A model generated the notes under the pieces. The model was given only the letters and a program-made list of their open reading frames with translations, had not been told where the DNA came from and searched no databases. From NCBI GenBank assembly GCA_025057115.1, contig JANWWZ010000014.1:19889-83888 (forward strand): a DNA stretch of 64,000 nucleotides, read 5' to 3'. Numbering within the stretch: position 1 is the first letter of the stretch; each line of letters starts with the position of its first letter. The stretch is from Bernardetiaceae bacterium (GTDB taxonomy: Bacteria; Bacteroidota; Bacteroidia; Cytophagales; Thermoflexibacteraceae). Positions 9,017 to 19,291 of the stretch are shown piece by piece. The position numbers were made by a program, and so were the translations under genes.

Positions 9017-12000
9017 ATGAAGAAAATTCTTACTACTATCTGTTTGTGGGTAATAAGCACGGCAATTTTTGCTCAAATAGACAAAGTCTTTTAGTTTGCC
9101 GCCCCCGATCTGAGCGCAAGTCATAAGGATGAGCCCATCCACATTCGAATTACCGCTTTTCAGAATCCCGCTCAGGTAACTATTGACATGCCTGCGGACC
9201 CTTCTTTCATGCCCATAGTGCTCAACGTAGCGGCAAATTCCACCTTATCTTATAACCTAACCTCTTTCAAATCTCAAATAGAAACTGCCTTTGATCCAGG
9301 AGGTTCTCCTGCGCCTACGGATAACTCTGGTATCCGCATTGTTTCTACAGAGCGAGTAGCAGTCTATTACGAGGCTGCCCCTAGCCTTAACGTAGATATT
9401 TTTTCATTAAAAGGTAAAAATGCTTTGGGCACAAAGTTTTACGTACCCTTAATACGAGGCGTATGGAACTTACAAGGACTTAACACGCAGGCCCATGCCG
9501 GTTTTATCGTCGTGGCTACTGAAGATAATACAACAGTTACCATTACCCCTACTACTTCTTTAGAAGGAGGAAGGACGGCTGGAGTTCCATACACGGTAAC
9601 CCTTGATAAAGGTCAAACTTACGCTGGTACTATTAAAGGTCCTACCAGTGGCACGGGAGCGATGAACAATATACCTGCGGGTACTCTTATTACCTCCAAC
9701 AAGGCTATTGCTGTTACCATGTTCCACGACTCTATGCGCACTTCTGCAGGAGGATGTTACGACCTGGCGGGAGACCAATTAGTGCCAGTGGATTTGCTAG
9801 GAACTAAGTACGTCGTAGTGCGCACTTTCTTAGGTTTTGACAGTAACAATAACTATACTTCTAGCAACCCTGAACGGGTAGTGATCATGGCAGTGGAAGC
9901 TGGTACCACTGTTACTGTGGAAAATACAACTACTACTACTTTCACTCTGTCATCGCCAGGCAATTATCAGGTAATAAGTCTGAGCGATGGGCAACCGCGC
10001 ACCTCTATTCAGTCTAACAAACCTATTTACGTTGTTCACTTAGGCGGCTTTGGTTGTGAAACAGGGGCAGCTATTTTGCCACCCATCGAATGTACAGGCT
10101 CCAAAAGAGTGCAGTTTGTCAGAGCAAGTAATGAGTTTTTGGGGTTGATTCTCGTTACTAAAAATGGCTTTCAAAGTCATTTTAGCTTGAATGGCAATCC
10201 CGTTGATACTGATATTCCTGCAAGCAGTTTTCACCCCGTGCCAGGCTTAACTGACTATGTAGCAGCTAGAATAGACAATATTCCTACCTCCACAATTCCT
10301 AGCGGTGGCATAGGTACTGTAACTAATACGCAAGGATTGTTTCATTTAGCGGTTATTCATGGGGGAGAGACTACAGGTACGCGATACGGCTATTTTTCCA
10401 ATTTCAATATGGTTAATTTAGGTCCAGATATTAACGTAGCATTTGGTTCTAACATTACTCTAGATGCTGGACCTGATGGCATCAGCTACAAATGGCGCAA
10501 GGTACCTGACCCCACTATCTTAGCTACTACTCAACAATATACTATCTCGGTTAATTCGCGTGGAACCTACTGGGTAGAAGTGGATATAGGAGGTTGTGTG
10601 TACAAAGACACTATTTGTATTGGTACATTCGAATACGTTTGGGAAGGCAATGATAACGACGACGTATATGACCAAGACAACTGGAGCAAGCCTTGTGGAG
10701 TAAATACGTTACCCACTTGTAACGATGACATAATTATCCCTTCTCTTGCGCTAAGAAAAGGCAATTATTGGCCTAACTTCACTGGCATCTATAACATGCG
10801 GGATATCCATATTTATCCCAGTGGGGTTATCAATATTGCAGCAAATGCTACCTTGAATATTTGCCGACATTTTTGGCATGAAGGACAAATAAATGCTCAC
10901 AACACAAGCACAATCGTCTTCAAAGGCAACCAAACTTCGCAAAATTACTTGCGCAACAATAGCACTGCCTCAGGAGAATTTCCCAACGTAGTTCTCAATA
11001 ATACTACTACTCCCGCGGGAACTATTCAAGATGCTTATTTGCGCATTTTAGATGGAACCAACTTCGGCAATCTCATAGTCAAAGATGGTTGTACGTTCAC
11101 TTTTCAAAATGGGTATGTAATTACCGAAGGTGCGCGCGAGCTGGTGATTAAAAACCGCCATCCCAATGCAATCACAGGATTTAATGCCAATCGTTTTGTA
11201 GCGGGACGCCTGAGAAGATACATTAATCCAACGGGCACCTATCACTTTCCAGTGGGATTGGTCAAAACGCAAATTACTAATGTGCAAAACAATTTACCTG
11301 GCACCTTACAAAACATGGAGGCCAATGACTGGCAAACAGCTTCTTACTCAGCAGGCATAGGCACTACTAAAGTGCTCAACTTCAATGAAAACGTAGGTGG
11401 TGATCCCATAAATGAGTTTATTCTCTTACCCAATAGTGTTCGTCTTTTAGGAGCAAGTCCGCGCACAGTAGAATTTTGGGCAAGACCTAGAACAAATACT
11501 AATCTTTATCAGGCGGGTGGATTTTTTACCTTAGGACAAGTTCAAACAAGTAATGATTTCGGAATGGTAGTGCGAACAGATCAAAACAGATTATATGTGC
11601 GGTTGGGGGGAGCTGCTGACTTTGATTTTGTTCCCACTGTATCGATGCTTAACACATGGCGGCATTATGCTATTACTTATGACACGGACAAAGTGCGAGT
11701 TTACGTAGATGGCAACTTAGTCAAGGAAGAGCCGCGCATTCTCAACACTACTGTGCCAGGTGCTATTCCCAACGTCAATATGATCGCTCGGTGGAATAAC
11801 TCTTACTTCAATGGGCAAATCGATGAAGTGCGCATCTGGAGCGTTGCTCGCACACAGGCACAAATTAATCAGTACCGCAATCAACTTCTAGACCGTTGCA
11901 ATTTACCTCCTGGGCTAATAGCTTATTACGATTTTGAGGAAGGCAGTGATAATACAGTGTACCACAAAACACAAACTTGCACTAATCAAAAAATTTATGA

Positions 12001-12952
12001 GCTCGCAAGAATTGAGTTTACTCAACCTGCTGGAGTAGACAATCTACTGGCTTACTTTAATGAGTTTACTACAGTGCCTTCATTTTCTGGCAATGACTGC
12101 AGTACTATCTGGGGCTGCCAACTACTTAATCACGGCTATTGGACCATTAACGCCTATGATGCCAACAACAACCAGCTTACGACCTCTGGCGCTTACAACA
12201 TGACCTTGTACAATACTAACTACACTAATTTTGCAGATTGCGATAACAATTCTCTAACTCCTTCGCGAACTACTATTGTTCGGCGCTCCAATAGTAGCAA
12301 TCCATGGCAACTACCTGCAGGCAGCCACTGTATCGATTTCTTGCCTACTCAAACTGCTCGCGGAAACATGACAGGCTTTTCCGATTTTGGCATTGCACAA
12401 GGTGATGGCATATTGCCAGCAGAACTAGTAGAGTTTACTGCCCGCCGAGCTAATTGGCAAGTAATAGTCCACTGGAAAACTGCCTCAGAAATCAATTTCA
12501 ATCATTTTGTTTTAGAGAAAAGCTACAATGGAGAAGAATTTTTCACCATTGCCCAATTGCCAAGCAAAGGAGTCAGTGGGGGTGTGTACAGCCATGTGGA
12601 TGGAGAGCCGCGTCGAATCAATTACTATCGCCTTAAAATGATTGACATAGATGGTTCTTATCAATACTCCAAAATGATTGCCGTTTCGCTTGATGATTGG
12701 CAACCTGCTCTTCGAGTATATCCCAATCCAGCACAAGCAAGCGGAGGGTTCTTTATCAACGAGTCTGCCGAGAAAATTAACCGCGTTGCAGTATATAACC
12801 TTCTGGGTCAAGTAATTTACGAAGGAAAGCCCAAACTCCACCCCACTTTAAGCGACGCGTATGTAGAAGCTTCTCTTTCTGCTGGTACTTACGCAGTTGC
12901 TTTACAACTCATCTCGGGTGAAACGGTAACTTTAAGATTAACGGTCAAGTAA
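9017..12952 (+). CDS. Secreted T9SS protein with IgGFc-binding and LamG-like domains, interrupted by an in-frame TAG near the N-terminus
   Basis: An ATG at 9017 begins a clear signal peptide (MKKILTTICLWVISTAIFAQ), followed after five codons by TAG at 9092-9094 and then uninterrupted coding in the same frame to 12952. The part after the stop, FAAPDLSASHKDEPI, is the normal beginning of an IgGFc-binding-type N-terminal domain, where a Trp (TGG) is expected at the stop. The body has the IgGFc-binding domain to about residue 470, beta-rich linker regions, a LamG/concanavalin-like domain (VEFWARPRT to GQIDEVRIWSVART) at about 815-965, and a T9SS type A sorting domain in the last ~80 residues (LRVYPNPAQ to VTLRLTVK). 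A version starting at 9188 would lack the signal peptide and so could not be exported. Either a nonsense mutation, a sequence error, or readthrough. A strong terminator follows. Confidence 0.85.
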
Positions 12953-12972
12953 TTTGCGGCAAACTTTAAAGA

Positions 12973-13012
12973 AGACATGCGCAGTAATTGCTGTGCATGT
13001 CTTTTTGTTTTT
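12973..13012 (+). terminator. Intrinsic terminator after the T9SS adhesin
   Basis: AGACATGC at 12973-12980 plus GCAG pairs with CTGT plus GCATGTCT ending at 13002 (12 pairs, one G-U), with the six-base loop TAATTG. A T-rich tract (TTTTTGTTTTT) follows directly. It sits 20 bases after the stop at 12952 and ends transcription before fmt. Confidence 0.85.
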
Positions 13013-13112
13013 GCTGGAGAACAAAGCAAACTTGCGCATTTTTGCATTAGCATCCTGAAGGGATTTTATGTAAAACTTTGTGCATTTTTCAGTTAAAAAA
13101 TTTCCTTAGGTC

Positions 13113-14024
13113 ATGCGCATTGTATTCATGGGCACACCAGAGTTTGCCGTCCCTTCTTTAGAGATTTTGCTCCAACATGGCTATTGTATTGCTGCTGTGG
13201 TTACTGCTGTTGATAAGCCAGCAGGGCGCGGGCTCAAACTGCAACCTTGTGCCGTTAAAATAGCAGCTCAGCAAAGAGGATTGCCCATTTTACAACCCGA
13301 AAAACTCAAAAGCCCCGACTTTTTGGAGCAGTTGCAGCGCTTGCAAGCCGATCTACAAGTGGTAGTTGCCTTTCGCATGCTGCCAGAAGCAGTTTGGGCA
13401 ATGCCGCCCCTGGGCACCTTCAACCTTCATGCTTCGCTTTTGCCTCAATATCGCGGGGCAGCTCCTATTCATTGGGCAATTATCAACGGAGAAACTCAAA
13501 CAGGTGTTACGACGTTTTTTATTAATCATCAAATAGATACAGGCGAGATCATTTTTCAAGAAAAAGAACCTATTTACCGCCACGACACTGCTGGAACTCT
13601 TTGCCAAAGGCTTATGCACAAAGGCGCTTCCTTAGTGCTAAAAACAGTGCAAGCCATTGAAAAAGGACAAGTAAAAACCATCCCTCAAGCTCAAGTGGAA
13701 GAAGGAGTGCTCAAACTTGCTCCTAAAATTTTTCGACACCACTGCCAAATTGATTTTCAACAATCTGCAGAAAGCATTTTTAACCTTGTTCGCGGACTTA
13801 ACCCTCAGCCAGGAGCTTGGGCGGAGATCAATGGAAAGACTTACAAAATTTACAGCGTTATTCCTTTTGCTGATAAAGTTTACCAAGCAGGGCATTGGCA
13901 CACTGATGGAAAAAACTTTTTACACATCGGCGCTGCAGATGGCTACATCGCCGTAGAAGAGCTGCAACCAGAAGGCAAAAAGCGCATGAATATCAAGGAG
14001 TTTTTGCGCGGCAATTCCCCTTAA
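13113..14024 (+). CDS. fmt: Methionyl-tRNA formyltransferase
   Basis: This 303-residue enzyme transfers a formyl group from 10-formyl-tetrahydrofolate to Met-tRNA(fMet) for translation initiation. The N-terminal formyltransferase domain starts MRIVFMGTPEFAVPSLE, has the catalytic Asn104/His106 in NLHASLLPQYRGAAPIHWA, and the IDTGEI aspartate loop. The C-terminal tRNA-binding domain includes FNLVRGLNPQPGAWA. Length is within the usual 300-315. The start at 13113 gives the conserved N-terminus. It is a single gene here, separated from the adhesin by a terminator and convergent with the next gene; the deformylase and Fmu genes often found next to fmt in other bacteria are absent. Confidence 0.97.
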   Translation: MRIVFMGTPEFAVPSLEILLQHGYCIAAVVTAVDKPAGRGLKLQPCAVKIAAQQRGLPILQPEKLKSPDFLEQLQRLQADLQVVVAFRMLPEAVWAMPPLGTFNLHASLLPQYRGAAPIHWAIINGETQTGVTTFFINHQIDTGEIIFQEKEPIYRHDTAGTLCQRLMHKGASLVLKTVQAIEKGQVKTIPQAQVEEGVLKLAPKIFRHHCQIDFQQSAESIFNLVRGLNPQPGAWAEINGKTYKIYSVIPFADKVYQAGHWHTDGKNFLHIGAADGYIAVEELQPEGKKRMNIKEFLRGNSP

Positions 14025-14113
14025 AATCACAAACGCACACGCAGAAACTTTGCAGAATTGTTAATCTTTTATGCCTTAAGGGCAATTTCTTTACAATTCA
14101 TGCATCTTTCCTA

Positions 14114-14848
14114 CTATTGGCGGGTTACTTTGAGATTGGTAAAGTTGTGTTGCCGCACACAACCATTTTCAAATTCAACCATCACTCTTAGGTCAAAGGT
14201 ATATTCTTCCTTGCAGTTAGCTTGATATAGGGGAGGCAAATAGAACATAGCTTGCCAGACTTTATCTACCATTCCACTGGCAGAGAAGTTAAACCCATTA
14301 GGGTACATCAATTTGGCAGTATTCATATTGAGAATTTGGTAAGTATCAGGTGTTTTTTGGAAATGAACATCTGTAAAAGGTATCAGTATCCAATCCATGA
14401 CTTTGTCAGGCTGACCGGGACATTGAATGATCCTTTTAACATTTGACGTTTCATAAGTGATGGATTTGACTTTATCATTGCCTGGTCCTGTTTGCATACC
14501 AGTAAAAAAACTTAGTGCTTCATCTTGAGAAGACTTTAAAGCCTGCTTCAAGATGGAAACCATAGTTTGGTTAAACGAAAGAACTTGGTTACACGTAGGT
14601 GGCGCGCAGGGGCTAAGACCGAAGTTGCTTATGGCTCGGCATACCTCCAGGTTTTGATTATTGGTAAAACCTAAGCGCAAGGCAACGCTAGAAGCTACTG
14701 TGTTCTCTTCATAAGTAAGGGTTACTGAGGCTTGATTGTTTTGCAAGGGCAATTGACTCACGTTGATAGTGCCATTGCCAGCAGCAGCAATAGTAACAGC
14801 ATTAAGTGTAGCTGAACCAATCGAACTCAATAGTGAATAATAGTGCAC
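14114..14848 (-). CDS. Secreted protein of unknown function; apparent frameshift in the signal peptide
   Basis: The open frame begins at a GTG (14848) and gives 244 residues without a complete signal peptide. Upstream, an ATG at 14867 reads MKAKYLCALL and then, in that frame, soon hits a stop. Removing one T at about 14835-14840 would join the frames to give MKAKYLCALLSLLSSIGSA, an ideal signal peptide ending right before the beta-rich mature region. The mature part has several cysteines (EVC, LSPCAPPTCN, IIQCPG, ANCKEE, ENGCVR), a central helix (ILKQALKSSQDEALSFF) and C-terminal strands. I recognise no family. It is either a broken gene or carries a sequence error. It is convergent with fmt. 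Confidence 0.65.
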   Translation of the reverse strand: MHYYSLLSSIGSATLNAVTIAAAGNGTINVSQLPLQNNQASVTLTYEENTVASSVALRLGFTNNQNLEVCRAISNFGLSPCAPPTCNQVLSFNQTMVSILKQALKSSQDEALSFFTGMQTGPGNDKVKSITYETSNVKRIIQCPGQPDKVMDWILIPFTDVHFQKTPDTYQILNMNTAKLMYPNGFNFSASGMVDKVWQAMFYLPPLYQANCKEEYTFDLRVMVEFENGCVRQHNFTNLKVTRQ

Positions 14849-14928
14849 ATAAATATTTGGCTTTCATGGCGTTAGATGTTAGTTATTTAAGGGCTATTTC
14901 CATGCCAAAGTGATAAAATTATTTTGCT

Positions 14929-16275
14929 TTATTCTACTGGTTGAATTTTTTCGCGGAAGCGGATGCCTAGTTGAGCCAGTTCTTCCAAAACAGGCTGATA
15001 AATTTGAGGGGAAGTGGGAATTTGCACGCCAGTGAGTTGAATTCGCCCTTGCAAAATGAGCTTAGTAGCAATGCCAAGAGGGTATCCTACCGTTTTTGCC
15101 ATAGCCGTATGGTGTTCATCCCCATAGACAACAAGGTCAGAAATTAACTCGAGGTTGTTTTCCGCATTGTGGTATTCAAACTTGTGTTGTAGAATGACCA
15201 TGTCGCGATCGCCTTCTTCTAGTTTCCATTTTTGCTCAAGCAAGTGCTGTAGGATTTGGGCAGGAGTTGCATGGGGCAAGCCTATTTTTTCATGACTAAA
15301 TAAACCCAGCCAGCGAATCTTGTCAATTAATTCTGACTTGGGCGCTACATTCATCAACTTGGCAAGTTTTTCTTCTACTAATAGCGAACGACTATACTGC
15401 AAAAACATGTTTGTGAACTCTCTGTAAGTAATTTTTTCAGAATTGTCGATAATAATTTCGTCGTCGGTCATTCCAAGTTGTACAAAGGTATCCCATGCAG
15501 CACAGAAGCCTTTCTTGCGCAGCGTTCCCCGAATTAAGGTAGGGATGTGAGGCAATCCATACAACTGGCGGTAAATGATGGAATCGCGGTTAGGATAACC
15601 TTCGTATTCGCCTAATCCTTCTATGTGGACATCCTCCGTATGCCCAAAGAGGCGGTGATAAGGAACGTATTTGGGCTGTCCGTTGATGACATATTTAGCC
15701 GTTCCCTTGCCTGCAAGCACTACGTTGCGCGGATTCCAAGTAAATTTATAATGCCATGGATTATTGTCGTACAAAGGAGCTATTAATCCCCCCGCATAAG
15801 AACGCAAAGCAGTAATAATGGCTTCTTCCTTATTGAGCCGTTCAATGGTTTGCATGATGGACATGTGGTCGATCCCTGGATCAAAACCCATTTCGTTGAG
15901 CAATAGAACGCCTCTTCGCTTTGCCTCATCGTGAAACGCTTGCATTTCCGTTGATACATAAGAAGCAGTGAGCAAGGATTTTCCCGCTTCAAGGCAGGCT
16001 TTGGCTATATTGATATGCATAGCAGGGGGAAGCAGCGAAATGGCAATATCGGCCTCTTGAACTACTTGCCTACACTGTTGTAGGTCATTTCCGTCGATGG
16101 AAACAGCAGTGCTGTGAGTCTCTTGACCGCCATAGGCAAAAATTTTTGACTGAGCAATTTCTTTGTTAAAATCTGCTACAGTGAGATGAAAAGATTCTTT
16201 GTGGCAAAGTTGTATCAAATAATCTATCAGGGCATCTGCAGAGCGACCCGCCCCTAACAAAAGTATTCTTTTCAT
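14929..16275 (-). CDS. Saccharopine dehydrogenase-like NAD(P)-binding protein
   Basis: I choose the ATG at 16275, giving 448 residues that begin MKRILLLGAGRSADALIDYL with the Rossmann glycine motif at residues 7-10; an upstream extension to 16431 has non-protein-like composition and a -7 box at 16313-16320 lies inside it. Family features follow: an LLPPAMHINIAKACLEAGKS segment, NEMGFDPGIDHM, SYAGGLIAP, and a C-terminal domain with TVGYPLGIATKLIL. These match saccharopine dehydrogenase (glutamate-forming)/carboxynorspermidine-dehydrogenase-type proteins. Bacterial members may act in lysine degradation or polyamine synthesis; the substrate here is not evident because no pathway gene is adjacent. 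It lies downstream of tyrS on the same strand with a 289-base gap holding a terminator, so it is likely a separate unit. Confidence 0.88.
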   Translation of the reverse strand: MKRILLLGAGRSADALIDYLIQLCHKESFHLTVADFNKEIAQSKIFAYGGQETHSTAVSIDGNDLQQCRQVVQEADIAISLLPPAMHINIAKACLEAGKSLLTASYVSTEMQAFHDEAKRRGVLLLNEMGFDPGIDHMSIMQTIERLNKEEAIITALRSYAGGLIAPLYDNNPWHYKFTWNPRNVVLAGKGTAKYVINGQPKYVPYHRLFGHTEDVHIEGLGEYEGYPNRDSIIYRQLYGLPHIPTLIRGTLRKKGFCAAWDTFVQLGMTDDEIIIDNSEKITYREFTNMFLQYSRSLLVEEKLAKLMNVAPKSELIDKIRWLGLFSHEKIGLPHATPAQILQHLLEQKWKLEEGDRDMVILQHKFEYHNAENNLELISDLVVYGDEHHTAMAKTVGYPLGIATKLILQGRIQLTGVQIPTSPQIYQPVLEELAQLGIRFREKIQPVE

Positions 16276-16312
16276 GGCTTTGGAAAAGGCAAGAAGTGCA
16301 AAAAGTTTTGGA

Positions 16313-16320
16313 CAAAGATA
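16313..16320 (-). promoter_or_regulatory. Bacteroidota-type -7 box (TATCTTTG) before the saccharopine dehydrogenase-like gene
   Basis: On the minus strand the octamer fits TAnnTTTG and lies 38 bases upstream of the ATG at 16275. No TTG -33 element was found at the usual spacing. It supports the shorter start. Confidence 0.35.
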
Positions 16321-16516
16321 GACCTTCTCCTTGAGAGTCCCTGCCAGAAATGAACAAGAACTTGAAAAGAGCTTGCCAGCGTAAAGCAAAATCTTTCTCT
16401 GAAAAAATTTGCATGTGGGCAAGATGCTCAAAATAAGCTTGCCACTTGCATGCAGAAAGAGACTTGAAAAGCAAAAAGAACTTCCTTCCTTTGGTTCGGA
16501 GGCGTTGTGCAGTAAT

Positions 16517-16547
16517 TTTAAACGCTAATTTTTCTTACTTTTTAGCG
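16517..16547 (-). terminator. tyrS: Probable terminator after tyrS
   Basis: On the minus strand CGCTAA (16547-16542) pairs with TTAGCG (16528-16523) across a 13-base A-rich loop and is followed by TTTAAAATT. It is 18 bases after the tyrS stop. The stem is only six pairs. Confidence 0.4.
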
Positions 16548-16564
16548 ATAAAAGGCTAAACAAC

Positions 16565-17884
16565 TTAATCCAAGAGGCGCACCAAGTAGTAATTTTTTTT
16601 ACCTTTTTGCACTATTAAATAGCGATTTTGCAAAAGCGAAAAATTATTTAGCTGGCTGGTTTCAGTAACCTTCATTTTGTTGATGCTCACTCCTCCTCCT
16701 TGCAGCATTTTGCGCGCTTCGCTTTTGGAGGGAAAAATTCGGTAGTCAGTAACAATGGATAAGAAATCTACAATGCCATTTTGCAACGCCTGCCGAGGAA
16801 TTGCTATTTGCGGAACTCCTTCAAAAACAGCCAGTAGGGTTGCCTCATCTATTCGGTTAATTTCTTCGGTAGGGTGGTTGCCAAATAAAATAGCAGAGGC
16901 TTGTACTGCTTTTTGATAGGCTTCTCTGCCGTGTACCCTGATGGTAACATCTTCCGCGAGAGCTTTTTGCAGAATGCGCAAGTGAGGCGCGGCTGCATGT
17001 TCAGCCTCGAGGGCTTGGATTTTTTCCTTGTCAAAAAGAGTGAAAACGCGAACTAGTCGCGGCGCATCTTGGTCAGTTGTGTTAAGCCAAAATTGGTAAA
17101 ATTGGTAAGGCGACGTTAAACGAGGATCTAGCCATATATTACCGCTTTCAGACTTGCCAAACTTAGTTCCATCGGACTTAGTCAGCAAAGGAGTGGTGAG
17201 GGCAAACACTTCTTCAGAGAAATTGTCCTCTAAAGGAGCAAGTCCGCGTTCTACTGCTAACTTGCGCCGAATGAGTTCCGTTCCCGTAGTGATGTTGCCC
17301 CACTGGTCAGCCCCTCCCATTTGGAGCCTTACGTTGTGATGCTTAAACAAATAGTAGAAGTCATACCCTTGCAACAACTGATAAGAAAACTCAGTGAAGC
17401 TAATGCCTGATTCTAACCGCTTCTTCACGGACTCCTTGGCGATCATGTAATTTACCGTGATGTGCTTGCCTACTTGGCGCAAAAACTCCAGCAAAGAAAG
17501 GTCTTTGAGCCATGTGTAATTATTAATCATTTCGGCTTTGTTCTCTCCCGAGTCAAAGTCTAAGAAACGACGCAATTGGTCAGCAATTGCTTGCTGATTG
17601 CGCTCTATGGTAGCTTTGTCCAGCATCTGCCTTTCTACTGACTTGCCTGAAGGGTCGCCTATCATGCCTGTGGCTCCTCCTATGAGAACATAGGGCTTGT
17701 GCCCAGACCGTTGAAAATGGACCAATAGCATGATAGTAGCTAAATTGCCTACGTGTAGGGAGGTGGCAGTAGGGTCAAAGCCGATGTAGCCCCTTACTGG
17801 TTGATGGGTGTTTAAAAACTCTTCTATGCCAGGGGTGTAATCCTGCAACATGCCGCGCCAGCGGAGTTCTTCTATAAAGTTCAT
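16565..17884 (-). CDS. tyrS: Tyrosyl-tRNA synthetase
   Basis: This 439-residue class I aminoacyl-tRNA synthetase charges tRNA(Tyr) with tyrosine using ATP. The HIGH-type signature is H44-V-G-N47 in [13 protein letters not shown], and the KMSKS-type loop is KFGKS at 241-245. The tyrosine-pocket segment [11 protein letters not shown] and [12 protein letters not shown] are intact. The C-terminus has an S4 RNA-binding domain ([17 protein letters not shown]). Length is slightly above the usual 420-430. The ATG at 17884 gives the conserved N-terminus; a TATATTTG box lies 42 bases upstream. A probable terminator follows the gene. Confidence 0.97.
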   Translation of the reverse strand: MNFIEELRWRGMLQDYTPGIEEFLNTHQPVRGYIGFDPTATSLHVGNLATIMLLVHFQRSGHKPYVLIGGATGMIGDPSGKSVERQMLDKATIERNQQAIADQLRRFLDFDSGENKAEMINNYTWLKDLSLLEFLRQVGKHITVNYMIAKESVKKRLESGISFTEFSYQLLQGYDFYYLFKHHNVRLQMGGADQWGNITTGTELIRRKLAVERGLAPLEDNFSEEVFALTTPLLTKSDGTKFGKSESGNIWLDPRLTSPYQFYQFWLNTTDQDAPRLVRVFTLFDKEKIQALEAEHAAAPHLRILQKALAEDVTIRVHGREAYQKAVQASAILFGNHPTEEINRIDEATLLAVFEGVPQIAIPRQALQNGIVDFLSIVTDYRIFPSKSEARKMLQGGGVSINKMKVTETSQLNNFSLLQNRYLIVQKGKKNYYLVRLLD

Positions 17885-18203
17885 TGCAATCTATCACTAC
17901 AAATACGAGCTCACTTCTTCTCCCGCAAATATATTAAACTAACTGCCCAGCTATGTAAACCAAAATTCAAACCTGTTTAAAGGTAAAGCCACTAAACGGG
18001 TTTGCTTACTGTTTTTGCCAACGAAAAAGCTATAAAACCTGCTCACGCGGCAATTCATCAGCCTACCACTGAAGAATTTACCAGCCAGTATTGCAAGTTC
18101 CTCGCCAAGCAGTTAGTAGATGGCACTTAAGAGCTTGAGAAGTCAAAAGTTTACAGGTGGCAAACGGCATTGGTCCAAAGACTGTTGGAAGAGTTTCAAA
18201 TCG
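17885..18203. other. 319-base gap between tyrS and the AlkB gene, holding a possible gene remnant
   Basis: The first ~60 bases form the tyrS upstream region with a -7 box at 17926-17933. From 17996 to 18250 the plus strand has a frame that reads like protein (helical, charged, with FLAKQLVDG and LVQRLLEEFQIATRQL) but is broken by TAA at 18128-18130 and has no good start. It could be the remains of a gene or chance, since it runs into the 3' end of the AlkB gene on the other strand. Confidence 0.4.
17926..17933 (-). promoter_or_regulatory. tyrS: -7 box (TATATTTG) before tyrS
   Basis: The octamer fits the Bacteroidota TAnnTTTG consensus on the minus strand, 42 bases upstream of the tyrS ATG. 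No clear -33 TTG at the usual distance. Confidence 0.35.
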
Positions 18204-19289
18204 CTACGAGGCAATTGCGTGTTTCCATTGGTCTAATTTTTTGTCCATAACAGCAAACCAAAGCGGAGGCACAAGTGCTAGCAGGATCATCGCCGGATAA
18301 CCCGCAGGCAATTGCGGACTCTCTGCCACGTGATCTAATACCTGATAACGCTTGTGAGCATAAACGTGATGGTCAGAATGGCGTTGTAGTTGGAAGAGAA
18401 AAAAGTTGCTGACAAGTTGGCTAGCATTCCACGAATGCATGGCATTGACTCTTTCATAGCGACCAGGAGCAATTTCATTCCGTACAAGACCGTAGTGCTC
18501 CACGTAATTGACCAGTTCTAACAAAGTGAAAGCCAATACGCTTTGAAGGAAGAAAAATCCTAACACCCTCCAGAAAGCAGGTTCTTTGCTAATTAGTGTA
18601 ATAACTAGCGCAGCAAGTACCCCCAACACTATTGGTAATGCGGTGTACCATATCATCATATTGTGATGGGAGAAAAAAGGCAGTCCTTTTTTGCGCAGCC
18701 TTTCGGTTTCGATGCGCCAAGCGCTTAGGTAACCTTTTGATACGGAACGCCACCAAAAGGCATAAAAACTTTCGCCTCGACGGGCAGTAGCAGGGTCGGA
18801 AGGTGTGCCTACGCGCACATGATGTCCTTTGTTGTGCTCAATGTAAAAGTGCATGTAGCATACCGTCATGAGCAACAATTGAGCGTAAAAACGCTCTATC
18901 GCCGGCTTTTTATGCCCTAATTCATGAGCCACTGTAATGCCAATGCCTCCCGTTACCAGCGGTACTCCTAGACAAAATCCTATCAACTCGGCAGTAGTAA
19001 AGGGGTAAACGGCTATTTGCCACATTGCCCAAAACAAAAAGCCCAGTTGAAAGTAGGTCCATAGAAAAGTAATAAAGCGGTAGTAGTAGTCTTCTGCTAC
19101 TACTTTGACTTGGCTTTCAGGAACATTTTCTTGGTTTAACCCCAGCCAATAGTCCAGCAGGGGAATGATCAAGAACACAAATGCGGCAGTGGCGTAATTC
19201 CACCAGCCACCAGCGTAGAATCCCGCAATGACTAGTGCAGGGATGATAAACGCAGAGAAAAAGCCAATTTTTTTAACCATTGTCTTCAT
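18204..19289 (-). CDS. AlkB-type alkane 1-monooxygenase/integral-membrane fatty acid hydroxylase
   Basis: The 361-residue inner-membrane protein has about six membrane helices and all the di-iron histidine boxes of the AlkB group: HELGH at 122-126, EHNKGHH at 151-157, NYVEHYG at 261-267 and LQRHSDHH at 301-308. The NYVEHYGL motif is specific to alkane hydroxylases, as opposed to plain desaturases. AlkB enzymes hydroxylate the end carbon of alkanes with O2 and electrons from rubredoxin; no rubredoxin or rubredoxin reductase gene is adjacent. Its ATG is two bases after the stop of the upstream Gfo/Idh/MocA oxidoreductase gene, so the two are certainly co-transcribed. The natural substrate could also be another long-chain lipid. 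Confidence 0.9.
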   Translation of the reverse strand: MKTMVKKIGFFSAFIIPALVIAGFYAGGWWNYATAAFVFLIIPLLDYWLGLNQENVPESQVKVVAEDYYYRFITFLWTYFQLGFLFWAMWQIAVYPFTTAELIGFCLGVPLVTGGIGITVAHELGHKKPAIERFYAQLLLMTVCYMHFYIEHNKGHHVRVGTPSDPATARRGESFYAFWWRSVSKGYLSAWRIETERLRKKGLPFFSHHNMMIWYTALPIVLGVLAALVITLISKEPAFWRVLGFFFLQSVLAFTLLELVNYVEHYGLVRNEIAPGRYERVNAMHSWNASQLVSNFFLFQLQRHSDHHVYAHKRYQVLDHVAESPQLPAGYPAMILLALVPPLWFAVMDKKLDQWKHAIAS

Positions 19290-19291
19290 AT

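Noticed and set aside
14060..14090. Terminator after fmt (TGCC with GGCA)
   Set aside because: The stem is four pairs and the following T-tract is interrupted.
16432..16564. N-terminal extensions of the saccharopine dehydrogenase-like gene or a small gene before it
   Set aside because: The sequence has no protein-like pattern, and a -7 box lies inside the proposed extension; the shorter start fits the family.
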